From Macrothele yani (Eukaryota > Arthropoda > Arachnida > Araneae > Macrothelidae), in NCBI GenBank assembly GCA_039090855.1, contig CM077011.1:21763001-21827000 (forward strand): a stretch of DNA of 64,000 bases, read 5' to 3'. Positions 52,935 to 63,387 of this stretch are shown piece by piece. Positions within the stretch are counted from its first letter, which is position 1. Each line of letters begins with the position of its first letter. A program made the translations under genes and the position numbers. The notes under the pieces were generated by a model, which searched no databases, was not told the DNA's origin, and saw nothing but the letters and a program-made list of their open reading frames with translations.

Positions 52935-55900
52935 GGGATGTAAGGTCAGGTGATGCGTAACATCACAGCCTCTCCTTGACAAATGTCAACCCCGCCTTCT
53001 CGTGGTGCATCCTGTTCCCACTAAAGGGGCTCTGACGACCGCCAATAGCGGAATAACTATACCATCGGGATCAGAGGAAATGTTATCCCACACTCACCAA
53101 CCCGCTTGGCCAGCGTGGTGAGTTATGGCCAAACACCTCCAAAATGACTCTACAACTTAAATCTTGGCCCTCAGTCTCCGGCAGCTGGAATGTACCTGGC
53201 CAAGGCGGCGGCCAGTGCGACATGAAGGCAGAGGGTGCTAAGAATCCCCGGAGGACCGGACTAGGCTGCCATTTGATGCTGACCTTGGCTATCTATAACG
53301 GACGCTCCCTATCTTCTGATTCAAGGCTTCTTGAATTGGAAGAGGAACTACAAAGGATCAAGTGGGACATCGTCGGGCTAAGTGAGGTAAGGAGAAAAGG
53401 AGAAGATCTCATTGAACTGAAAAGTGGACATCTCTTCTATTATCGTGGGACAGATACTGGCAGAATTAGTGGTGTTGGATTTATAATAAACAAGAAACTG
53501 AAGGATAAAGTGGTAGAAGTTGAAAGCTCCTCTGACAGAGCTGCACGACTCGTTATCCAATTATCGAGAAGATACCAGGCTCAGATTATTCAAACTTATG
53601 CAACCACCACAAGTCATCCTGAAGAAGAAATTGAAGAATTTTATGAGGAAATTCGTCATCTAAATAATAAAGGTAAGCAGCACTTGAAGATAATTATGGG
53701 AGATTTCAATGCAAAAATAGGGCAACGGCAACAGAATGAAACTTCAGTAGGTAAATTCGGTCACGGCAACAGAAACCAGCGTGGAAATACTCTCGTTGAG
53801 TTTGCAGAGGCAGAAGGATTTTTCATCTTGAACTCCTTTTTCAAGAAAAAGCCACACAGGAAATGGACATGGAGACATCCAATTGGGACGACAAGTGAAA
53901 TTGATTTTATTATGTGTAACAAAAAATTCGTCATCGAAGACTGCAGTGTGCTGAACAAGTTCAACACAGGTAGTGACCATAGATTGGTGAGATGTAAGAT
54001 GCACCTCAACACTAAACTGGAACGTGGCAAGCTCATAAGACAAACAAAATGTATTGACATAACCAACCTTAAAAAACACCATAATACTTTCAAGTTGGAA
54101 CTGAAGAACAGATTCTCTGCTTTAGAAGGCCTAACATCGGAAGAAGTGGATATTTCTGAAGTTAACAGAAAAGTAACCAAAGCTCTTATGGAAACAGCAA
54201 CAAAATTAGCTGGGTCTAAGAACAAGTTGCATGTGAACAAATTATCAGGAAAAACCAAAATGTTGATGCAAAAAAGAAGAGAGATGAGGACAACTAAAGA
54301 AGATGTGACTTCCAAAGTGGAATATATAGAGCTATGCAAGACAACACGAAAAAGTATCACTGAAGACGTAAGGAAATTCAACTGTGAGCTAGTGAGGAAA
54401 GCAATTGAAAACAACCAAAGCCTAAAGATAGCAAAGGGACATCTCAGTAAGGGAAGAAAACAGATTATGGCTCTGAGAAAAGAAGATGGTTCTATAACAA
54501 GAAATAGAGGCGAAATTTTGACAAGAGTGAAAGATTTCTACTCCAAATTATATGAAAGGGATGATACATGTACTAAAGACATCATGAAAGGTACCAGAGT
54601 TCTTCCAGTCCTCCCAGCAGAAGTTGCTCATGCAATCAAGAACATCAAGCGGGGGAAAGCTCCAGGAGAAGATGGAATTACTATAGACATCATACAAGAA
54701 GCAAGTGGAGAAATTGAAACAGTACTCGCCCAAATTTTCACTCGATGCCTTAATGAAGGGAATATTCCTGAGGATTGGAACAATGCTACAATGATCCTGC
54801 TACATAAAAAAGGTGACATTGAGGATCTCAGGAACTACAGACCTATCAGCCTCCTATCAGTGGTTTATAAAATCTTCACTAAACTTCTTTCACACCGCTT
54901 GAAGGTAACACAAGGCATTACTCAACCGAGAGAACAAGCTGGATTCAGGAATGGCTACAGCACAATAGAATCATATCCACGTACTGAGAGAACTAATTGA
55001 AAGAGCGAGGGAATATGAACTTCCATTGTGCATGGCTTTTATCGATTATGAAAAAGCCTTTGATTCGGTGAAACCATCAGCAGTTACCACGGCTCTGAAA
55101 TCCTGCGGTATTGAAGATGCATACATTAATATTATTAATAACATCTATGAAAATGCAAGTGCAAAGATTCGGCTGTTTGAAAATACAACACACATAAAAA
55201 TTGGAAAGGGAGTGAGACAAGGTGACACCATATCTCCGAAGCTCTTTAATGCCACATTGGAAAATGTCTTTCAATCACTGAACTGGGAAAACAAAGGGAT
55301 AAAGATTAATGGAGATTATCTAACCCACCTTCGTTTTGCTGATGACGTAGTCATTTTTGCAACTACCCCATCAGAGCTGCAGAGTATGATCCAGGAACTT
55401 GCTGACAAGAGTAAAGAAGTGGGATTAAAAATGAACTTTCAGAAGACAAAAGTGATGTTCAATGCTTTTACAAGAAATGAAGATTTATCGATTGATGGAG
55501 AAAAACTGGTAATAACAGATACGTATGTTTATCTTGGACAGCAGATATCAAATGAGGGTCACATTGATGAAGAAATTAATCGGCGTACAAAACTTGCCTG
55601 GAGAGCTTTTGGAAGAAACAGCATAATTTTCAAGAGCAATATGCCATTATGTCTTAAAAGAAAAGTGTTTGATCAATGCATCCTTCCAGTGCTTACGTAT
55701 GGTGCAGAGACGTGGACCTTAACTAAAAGAGACATACAAAGGCTGCAGACAACTCAAAGAAGCATGGAGAGGTGCATGCTTGGTATAACCAGGAGAGATA
55801 AGAAGAGGAACTCGTGGATCCGAAAAATGACGAGAGTGGAAGACATCATGATCAGAGTTAAATCCCTGAAATGGCAATGGGCTGGACATACTGCCAGAAG

Positions 55901-56116
55901 GACAGACCGTAGATGGACAGCCAAAATTTTAGATTGGATTCCAAGGGACAGGAAAAGACCCAGAAAAAGACCACATGGGAGATGGGTGGATGAAATTCGT
56001 AAATATGCGGGAGTGACATGGAGGAGACTGGCACAAGACAGACCGTTGTGGAGGAAACTTGGGGAGACCTTCGTCCAGCAGTGGATTGATAATGGTTGAC
56101 AATGATTATGATGATG
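52935..56116 (+). mobile_element. RTE-clade non-LTR retrotransposon, full length
   Basis: 3182 bp between two perfect 10-bp duplications (ATATATCAGA). It has a roughly 210-bp GC-rich 5' region, one endonuclease-reverse transcriptase ORF, and almost no 3' UTR, ending in a GAT-type microsatellite. This layout (single ORF, apurinic-type endonuclease, short repeat tail) is typical of the RTE clade. Two truncated relatives lie at 52446-52922 and 61000-62007. Confidence 0.95.
53144..56099 (+). pseudogene. RTE endonuclease and reverse transcriptase, one frameshift
   Basis: The protein would be about 985 residues, acting at the target DNA in the nucleus by target-primed reverse transcription. The endonuclease occupies about residues 45-285: Asn in AIYNGRSL (52), Glu in GLSEVRRKG (81), IIMGDFNAKIG (Asp and Asn at 187-189), SEIDFIM, and the final His in TGSDHRLV (279). 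The reverse transcriptase starts near RGKAPGEDGITIDII, with ILLHKKGDIEDLRNYRPISL, then AGFRNGYSTI. There one extra A near 54970 shifts the frame. It continues at MCMAFIDYEKAFDSV, GVRQGDTISPKLFN and the catalytic LRFADDVVIF (55334-55345). The C-terminal tail has a MLGITRRDKKRNSWIRKMTR and a GHTARRTDRRW stretch. Apart from the frameshift I see no damage. The start at 53144 is the first in-frame ATG. Confidence 0.95.
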
Positions 56117-56126
56117 ATATATCAGA
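56117..56126 (+). repeat. right target-site duplication of the RTE
   Basis: ATATATCAGA, identical to 52925-52934. Confidence 0.85.
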
Positions 56127-56510
56127 AAATCGAAAAATGAACTATTCCTCGCAACGGTTCCATTAAAATCAGTGGCAAAACTATTATGTAAATAAGTGAA
56201 AAGAGACTTTCTCAGCTGCCAAAAAAGGGATGAAATTTATTGCATCTCTATTGGAACAGTTGGGATAATCTATTTTTAGTTCATTTGTATGATAGTTTTG
56301 CCAAGTACTTTTACGAGCGCATCCGTTATGAGCAATAGTTGATTTTTAGTTTTCTTGTATTACGGAAAGATCTTGATTTGCAGCCTGTAGGCGCGCGATA
56401 ATATTTTTCCTCTTACGAGTCTTTGGAATTTGAATTTAGGTGGACAGCGGCTGAGGGCCACTCATCAGAGAAAGACGTTCCTAACCACCGACCACTACTG
56501 GGACTGGAGG
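56127..56510. other. anonymous DNA
   Basis: Flank between the RTE and the foldback element. Nothing recognised. Confidence 0.35.
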
Positions 56511-56516
56511 TTTCGT

Positions 56517-56729
56517 GTGGGTGTAAATTAGCTAAAATTGGCCGACATGAGATGCTTCTATTTATTTATATTTTTTATTTCAGACAAAACACCCAGTCTT
56601 CCCTAACTGAAATTATCATTCATGTTCCTCATTTCAGGTAGGAAAGACTTGGGCGTTTTGTCTGAAATTTGTAATTTTTTTTTTACATAGAAGTCTTATT
56701 TTGGCCAATTTGAGCTACTTTACACTCCA
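56517..56729. mobile_element. foldback MITE, arms about 95 bp
   Basis: The left arm 56517-56617 and the right arm 56635-56729 are inverted copies: GTGTAAATTAGCTAAAATTGGCC left, GTGTAAAGTAGCTCAAATTGGCC right (inverted). The central CAGACAAAACACCCAGTCTT pairs with CAGACAAAACGCCCAAGTCT. The spacer is about 17 bp. No coding. It abuts the Tc1 at 56739. Confidence 0.82.
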
Positions 56730-56738
56730 AGGTGTATA

Positions 56739-57957
56739 CACTGAAGAACAATTGAATTACAGACAGCTGGCGTTACGCAAATGTGGCGCTGTTGGGCGGC
56801 CCTGTAAACGGAAACGACATGACGTATGCAGCGATCCGACAATATAAGGAGTGATGCGACGGAAATCAGTAAGAGTCGGACGCAGTATGGGTAAGACGAA
56901 GGATCTAAGCGCATTTGATCGTGGGCAAATTGTCAACGCCCGACGAATGGGTCACTCCATCTCGGAAGTCCTGCAGGCACTGGGATTTTCACGAGCCACT
57001 GTGTCCCGGGTTTACCGTGAGTACATCGAATCCAGTAAAACCATCCCTGCAAGGGCCAAATGCCGTGGACAATAGCGTGGGGATGAGCGGAGTCATCGTT
57101 GGCTAGCTCGCATTTTATCAGTGGATAGACGGGCCACAGTGAAAGAAATCGCTCGGCAATTTAACGCTGGTGCACAAAACCATGTAAGCAGCCATACCAT
57201 CCAGAACTATCACCTCGCAATGGGGTACAAAAGCCATCGTCCCACGAGGGTGCCGCTGCTGACCGCACATCACAGGGTGCAAAGATTAGCATGGGCAAAG
57301 GGGAATATCGCCACTGGACCCTGAACCATGTGGAAAAATGTTGCTTGGACTGATGAGTCGAGATTCACGTTGGTACATGCGGAAGGGCAGGATCCGAGTA
57401 CGGCGCAAACCAGCGATGGATCCTTCTTGCCAGCAGAGTACTCTGCAAGCTGGTGGGGGTGGCATTATCGTATGGGGACTGTTTACGTGGACTGAAATGG
57501 GATCCCTGGTACGTGTGACATCGTCCCTCACAGGTAAACATTACCGGGATATCCTGAACGACCATTAGCTCCCGTTTGTGCGTCTTCAACATCCCACTGG
57601 GGACCTCATCCTGCAAGAAGACAATGCACCGTGCCATCGCTCCCGAATTGTATCCGAATGATTGGATGAACACACCACCGACGTGACCTCGCTTCCTTGG
57701 CCATCTAGGTCACTTGACCTCAATCCCATCGAGCACATCTAGTATGTCATCGAGAGAGATGTTCGAGGCTCTGATTCGTCTCCATCAAATCTTCGTGAAC
57801 TGTGGGAGCTTGTTCAGGGGTCGTGGGTCCGTATGGATTCCCAACGCTTTCGGTGTCTTGTCGAGTCAATGCCGAGACGAATCGCCGCCGTCATCAGGGC
57901 GAAAGGTGGTGCTAAACGTTACTAGACAGGTATCTCTAATTCAATTGCTCTTCAGTG
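56739..57957 (+). mobile_element. Tc1-family transposon, complete ends
   Basis: Left end CACTGAAGAACAATTGAATTAC and inverted right end CACTGAAGAGCAATTGAATTAG, flanked by TA at 56737-56738 and 57958-57959. 1219 bp. Confidence 0.94.
56887..57925 (+). pseudogene. Tc1-like transposase, DD36E spacing, several lesions
   Basis: Start ATG at 56887 (MGKTKDLSAFDRGQIVNARR). First helix-turn-helix HSISEVLQALGFSRATVSRV, then a stop at 57073. The second has VKEIARQFNAG and HVSSHTIQNYHLAMGYKSHR, and a stop follows near 57322. The first catalytic Asp is in VAWTDESRFTLVHAEG, after which the frame shifts. The second is in LQEDNAPCHRSRIVSE, and the Glu in LDLNPIEHI. I count 36 residues between these, two more than classical Tc1, which fits the DD36E branch. 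Ends near VIRAKGGAKRY in another frame. All three catalytic residues are intact, but there are at least three stops and two shifts. Confidence 0.9.
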
Positions 57958-58100
57958 TATGAATTACTGTAGATTTGCCTATCTAGGGAAATTAAATCCA
58001 AGTTCCTCTGCTTCTATGTGGGATAATATAAAGGAATTAGCTCCCTTCTCCACGCCTAAGTCTGCAGTCATTCGATAAACACCTTGGAAATTATTTCCCA

Positions 58101-58308
58101 TGAGTTACGCTTGCAATGATAGCGTTTCTTTTTTACTGTGAGTCCTAATTTGAGAGAACGGCTGAACGTAAAGATATGGTTGAGGTATCAAGATAAAGGT
58201 CTTACCATGTAGATGTGCCAGTCGAAGAGAAACATCAGGTTGGAGCAATGGTTCGGGCATTATGGGGCGGCAAAGTTCCCATGTAAAGTCTATTTCAGAA
58301 ACGTGAGG
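58101..58308 (+). repeat. long direct repeat, copy 1
   Basis: TGAGTTACGC start, then TTTGAGAGAACGGCTGAACG, AAAGATATGGTTGAGGTATC, AGATAAAGGTCTTACCATG and GGAGCAATGGTTCGGGCATT. About 80 percent similar to 58643-58858 over 200 bp. Not recognised. Confidence 0.75.
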
Positions 58309-58642
58309 TTGACAATTGATCGCCTGCTGTTGAATCACGCGCTGTTGAAGGCAAAAGCCTGGCGGGACTGCAGTAGTAGAAATTCCAGAGTCTTCTCTTT
58401 TCTGAGCGAACCGTTGCGCAAAGTAACGCTAGCAGGCATTCCTATCAAAGTTCTTCTCATTGGAACAGCGAACACACCCAAAGACTAATTGCGTTATGCC
58501 GTTGGACGGTGTGATGTATATATAGAATTTAATATTCATTCGATCCAGTTTATTCACGTAGGTCAGACGTTTCCCTTTATGTAAAGATATAAATAAACAT
58601 TCCGTTGATCATTGTTAGTGAAAATATTTAGAATGTACACAT

Positions 58643-58858
58643 TGAGTTGCGCCATCGATATCTTCATTCTATAAGGTTTTTTTTACTGGGAGACCTATTT
58701 TGAGAGAACGACTGAGCGTAAAAATATGGTTTAGGTATCAAAATAAAGGTCTTAGCATGCACATGTGCCAGTAGAGGAGAAAACGGAGATTGGGACAATG
58801 GTTCAGGCGTGGAATGGCGGAAAATATCCCATGCATAGCCTATGGGAGAAGCGTGCGG
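58643..58858 (+). repeat. long direct repeat, copy 2
   Basis: TGAGTTGCGC start, then TTTTGAGAGAACGACTGAGC, TATGGTTTAGGTATCA, AATAAAGGTCTTAGCATGC and GGGACAATGGTTCAGGCGTG. It lies 542 bp downstream of copy 1. Confidence 0.75.
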
Positions 58859-59246
58859 CCCTTATTTACATCACACTCTCAGTTCAGTGTCAGACTTGGT
58901 GTGTGCACGGTGTTCTATGATCAGTCCTAAAAGTAAGTAAATACTTTATTACATACACACCCTTGACAGAATGTCTGTCCCTCAGAAAAAAAAAAGTAAG
59001 ATACTTACTGGAAGGCGTGAGCGATCAATGTGTTGCTACCATGTGTCTCAGACAAAAGAGAATGAAGAGTATTCGCAACGCGAATCTCATTCCAACAACA
59101 TTTACAAACATAGTTGTGACTGAAGATAAGAGTGAAAAGAGTGCGCTATGCAGTTGAATTATTGCAAACGATCGAGATGAGTGGACTTCCGCCTCACATT
59201 TTACGACTGAAAAAGCGCGCAGTCGTGGTGCTCATCACGAACCTGG

Positions 59247-59478
59247 CCGCCCCGGTGGAGCTGTGGGCTAAGCGCTGGCTTATGATGATTCGTTCGTGAA
59301 GAGTCCGGGTTCGAACCCCGGTGAGGAATAAATGTTGTGTCTGTCTTACGGCACTGGCTATCTCCCTTTCCTGGAACCAGTGACCTTAAATTAGGGACGG
59401 GCGTCTGCTTATAGCGCACTGAGTTGCTCAAAGTGGTCGTTAAACTTCAGTCAAAATTACAAAAAAAAAAAAAAAAAT
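59247..59478 (+). mobile_element. SINE-A, full length with poly-A tail
   Basis: Head GCCGCCCCGGTGGAGCTGTG, perfect B box GGGTTCGAACCCCGG, body TCTCCCTTTCCTGGAACCAG and TAAATTAGGGACGGGCG, ending GGTCGTTAAAC and an A run of about 18 at 59461-59477. The intact B box and long tail suggest a young copy. Confidence 0.93.
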
Positions 59479-59499
59479 CACGAACCTGGACTATTGTCT

Positions 59500-60990
59500 T
59501 TACTGAAGTGGTCGAATGAATTTGTCAATCAAATTAAGTTTACAGTTGCTGTTTCATATGAGTTTATTCTTTTCAAAAAAAAAAAAAAAAAAAGACTAAC
59601 CGTCGATTTTGACGGGGTTTGTCTAGTTGCTACAAATTTGGAACCAGTTTTTCAAACAACGCCTCTTTCCCTTCGAGATGCCGCTCGCACAACACCAGCG
59701 TGATTCCTCCTGACGTCTTTAAACTAATAATTACACTTACAAACACTGCTTAGTCACACACACACACACATTCCTGGCGTTCAAATTGTTGAAGAATTCT
59801 ATTAGTCCCGGTTGATCTGCGGAGTATTGGAAACGAATATTTTTATTGTTACGCCAATAAATAGGATTACTAGTACAGTTTTACTACTTTGCGTATAGTT
59901 GGTGCACAGTTCCTTTTACTAATTTGTGAAATTGTATTCTAAAAGTTCACGAAGGGTGCAGCACATATGCGCAGTAACCTGTTTTAAATTCAACAACTTC
60001 ATATGTATAAATAGCAGCAAATCATAAGTGAATATGGAGAAAAAGGTTGCTTCAATTTTAGAGCGTTCTAAGCATTAAAGCAATATTTTTGGCTAATAAA
60101 ACTTTAGAAAGAAAATGTTAAGCAAAGGTAAACCAGAAACTTCAAAAATAGACTGGTGATCGCCAATCAGAGGACAATCATTATTTCTCCAGTTAGAGCG
60201 CAAGATATTTGAAACATTTCCATGTGTTCTTGCGCCGTAGAGCCAATAAAAGAGTGCAAACAAAAAAACTGCTTAGCACTTGACTTGAAAATAAGATCCA
60301 TATATTATTAGGCACTGTTTCGTTTTGCTTCCGAACTTGTGGAAAGCATTATCCAATGTGCAATTAATTGGATATCTCAAGAAATGATATTATGATCCTG
60401 GCTTTGGATTTTTGAACTGAATTAAATGCGCTTCATTTAGAATGCTGAAGGACGCTGAATTCAAAGGTACACACCTCAACGAAATTTCCGTTGATATTGG
60501 GCTCTGTTATTAACCTAGAGCAAGCAGGTGTATTATTTGTATATCGAGCTCAAACTTCTGTGAGCGATACAAAATAGGAAAACATGGAGAAAAGCTTTAT
60601 TTATGAATAAGAATGATAAGCATTGTATTCACGCGAAATATTATGCCTTTAAATTTCTTGAACCTGATCGACATATTTATGAATAATTTCTTTAGTTTTC
60701 TCTCTCGTTAAAAGCATTCTGACATTGCTATCACATTATGAACAAAGAATGCAGGGAATATTCGGCTGTAATGAGCCCTCATCTTTTGAATCGTTTTTGA
60801 CACGAAACAAATAATTCCAAAACAGATTTTTAGAAAACCTAAATATTCAGCTAAAAAAAGTTTACATTTACAGCACCTAGGGATAGGACGCACATAATTT
60901 AAATACACATTATCAGCCAGCCATAAGAAATAAGACTATTTAAAAAATAAAAACGCATTTGTACAATTGATAAAACATCTACAAATAGAA
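59500..60990. other. anonymous DNA
   Basis: Contains an A run at 59575-59594 and a CA microsatellite at 59756-59770. Otherwise nothing recognised. Confidence 0.4.
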
Positions 60991-60996
60991 ATATCT

Positions 60997-61995
60997 ACTT
61001 GCGGTATTGAAGATGCATACATTAATATTATTAATAACATCTATGAAAATGCAAGTGCAAAGATTAGGCTGTTTGAAAATACAACACACGTAAAAATTGG
61101 AACGGGAGTGAGACAAGGTGACACCATATCTCCGAAGCTCTTCAATGCCACATTGGAGGGTGTTTTTCAGTCGCTGAGCTGGGAAAACAAAGGGATAAAG
61201 ATTAATGGAGATTATCTCACCCACCTTCGTTTTGCTGATGACGTAGTCATTTTTGCAACTACCCCATCAGAGCTGCAGAGTATGATCCAGGAACTTGCGG
61301 ACAAGAGTAAAGAAGTGGGATTAAAAATGAACTTTCAGAAGACAAAAGTGATGTTCAATGCTTTTACAAGAAATGAAGATTTATCGAATGACGGAGAAAA
61401 GCTGGAGATAACAGACACGTACGTTTATCTTGGACAGCAGATATCAAGTGAGGGTCACATTGATGAAGAAATTAATCGGCGTACAAAACTTGCCTGGAGA
61501 GCTTTTGGAAGAAACAGCATAATTTTCAAGAGTAATATGCCATTATGTCTTAAAAGAAAAATGTTTGATCAATGCATCCTTCCAGTGCTTACGTATGGTG
61601 CAGAGACGTGGACCTTAACTAAAAGAGACATACAAAGGCTGCAGACAACTCAAAGAAGCATGGAGAGGTGCATGCTTGGTGTAACCAGGAGAGATAAGAA
61701 GAGGAACTCGTGGATCCGAAAAATGACAAGAGTGGAAGACATCATGATCAGAGTTAAATCCCTGAAATGGCAATGGGCTGGACATACTGCCAGAAGGACA
61801 GATCATCGATGGACAGCCGAAATTTTAGATTGGATTCCAAGGGACAGGAAAAGACCCAGAAGAAGACCACATGGGAGATGGGTGGATGAAATTCGAAAGT
61901 ATGCAGGGGTGACATGGAGGAGACTGGCACAAGACAGACCGTTGTGGAGGAAACTTGGGGAGACCTTCGTCCAGCAGTGGATTGATAATGGTTGA
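60997..61995 (+). CDS. RTE reverse transcriptase C-terminal two thirds (truncated, open)
   Basis: From about 61000 the sequence is nearly identical to 55104-56099 of the full-length RTE and is open to the same stop. It includes INGDYLTHLRFADDVVIF, with the catalytic FADD at 61230-61241, and the GHTARRTDHRW tail. The frame starts upstream of the homology (60967) in unrelated DNA, so those first 11 or so residues are not RTE. Without the endonuclease and the fingers part of the polymerase it cannot move by itself. Confidence 0.85.
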   Translation, partial: TCGIEDAYINIINNIYENASAKIRLFENTTHVKIGTGVRQGDTISPKLFNATLEGVFQSLSWENKGIKINGDYLTHLRFADDVVIFATTPSELQSMIQELADKSKEVGLKMNFQKTKVMFNAFTRNEDLSNDGEKLEITDTYVYLGQQISSEGHIDEEINRRTKLAWRAFGRNSIIFKSNMPLCLKRKMFDQCILPVLTYGAETWTLTKRDIQRLQTTQRSMERCMLGVTRRDKKRNSWIRKMTRVEDIMIRVKSLKWQWAGHTARRTDHRWTAEILDWIPRDRKRPRRRPHGRWVDEIRKYAGVTWRRLAQDRPLWRKLGETFVQQWIDNG

Positions 61996-62007
61996 CAATG
62001 ATGATGA
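61000..62007 (+). mobile_element. RTE retrotransposon, 5'-truncated copy 3
   Basis: Homology to the full element begins at CTTGCGGTATTGAAGATGC and ends with the TGACAATGATGATGATGATG tail. The few differences from the full copy are mostly silent. The 3' end abuts a satellite array. A target duplication could not be fixed. Confidence 0.9.
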
Positions 62008-62019
62008 TGATGACTTACT

Positions 62020-63360
62020 CCACCCACTAGAGGCGGAAAAGGTGTGTTACGAAAATTAACAGATTAGGCAAAAAATATTTCGCATAGCACAGGCAAAAGG
62101 TATTCTCAAATTGAAAAATTAGACAAAGAAATATAGAATATAACGTTATACAACGTAACGTGCTTTAGCACCAATGCTGTGCGTTACTTAAGAAAAATGT
62201 GTGCAAAATACTCTTCATGCTATCAAAATGAGGTTTTTCAAATGAATTTTTTGAATGGTAATAATGGCTTCCTCACAAACGTATACGAAGAACTGTATAA
62301 TATTAAATTTGCGAAAATTATTCTTCATAGCAAAAGCAATGCTAAGGAAAAAGAAAGAATTTTTCAAATACGTCTTCTCGGAGCAACCATAGTGAAAAGG
62401 TTTTAACATTTACTGCCCCTAGCGGGAAAACCGTGCGCTGTTTAAAAAGCAGAATGTTCCCAATGTAGCGAATAGCACCCATTAAAATTTGTTTTCAATA
62501 GTATTCTTACAAACGGAAGATCAGTTGCAAACAGAAATACAAACTTACACCATTTAGAGCTCCAGAACTATGAAATACAAACAAGCCAAAGGTACACGCA
62601 AAATGTTTTTACTTGGGGAGAGGATTTAAGGACCACCGTGAGCAACTCAATGGGCTATAAGCAGTCGCCTGTCCCTAATTTAGGGCAATTGATTCTTGGA
62701 AAGGGAGAGATCAAATGCTATACAACAAACAGGAAATCCAGGCCTCACTACATTTCGAACCCGAACCCATCAGGAGGAATGATCAGAAGTCAGCGCTGAG
62801 AGTACTGCGCCATCGGGGTCGCTATGCAAAATGTTCCGCAAGGTAAATGATATCCGCTATTGAAAGAATTTTCCAAACTGACATTTAGAGGCAGAGATAT
62901 CGAGGAAAACAGATTATACTTTTGCGCCGCCTAGCGAGAAAACTGTTTATTATTTTGGTTGGAAAATGCACATAATAAGGTTTTTGTAAGTTCTTAGTGT
63001 CTTCCAGAAAACGGATTTTTTCCATTCGGGGATTTAAGCTCGTAGACGTTGCTGCAAATGCGCTGTAAAAGGAAAAGTGACATGCCCTCTAGCAGGAGAC
63101 CTGTTCATTAATAAAAATTTATAATTATATTTCAAAACATTTTGCAGGCGATGCGCTGTTAGACAAAAAATATTTTTTTTCAAATCGGCTTGTTAGAAGC
63201 AGAGATATTGAGAAAAACTAGATATGCATCTGCGTCCCTGGCGGAAGAATTGTGCATCATTTAAAACTGAGAATACGCGGGAAATGTTTTCCGCGGTGAG
63301 TGGTATCTGACCTTACGAACGTTTCAAACAGAGCTTTCAGAAGCTAAGATATTGTCACAA
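62020..63360 (-). repeat. satellite array, about 150-bp unit, opposite orientation
   Basis: The inverse of the 20.7-kb landmark recurs near 62415 (CTGCCCCTAGCGGGAAAACC), 62928 (GCGCCGCCTAGCGAGAAAAC), 63082 (TGCCCTCTAGCAGGAGACC), 63232 (CGTCCCTGGCGGAAGAATTG) and at the left edge 62022 (CCACCCACTAGAGGCGG). Each follows a block like AGATATTGAGAAAAACTAGAT. A SINE-A is inserted at 62615-62822. Confidence 0.75.
62615..62822 (-). mobile_element. SINE-A inside the satellite array
   Basis: Head GCGACCCCGATGGCGCAGTA, B box GGGTTCGAAATG decayed, body present through GGGACAGGCGACTGCTTATAGCC to CACGGTGGTCC. No A tail. Confidence 0.85.
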
Positions 63361-63387
63361 ATATAATACATCGGGAACCTAAACATA

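Noticed and set aside
53761..54414. 217-codon minus-strand frame
   Set aside because: Antisense shadow of the RTE endonuclease and linker; hydrophobic composition comes from the A-rich sense strand.
58101..58858. LTR retrotransposon with 200-bp LTRs
   Set aside because: Only about 330 bp lie between the copies, with no primer binding site, coding region or TG..CA ends that I could see.
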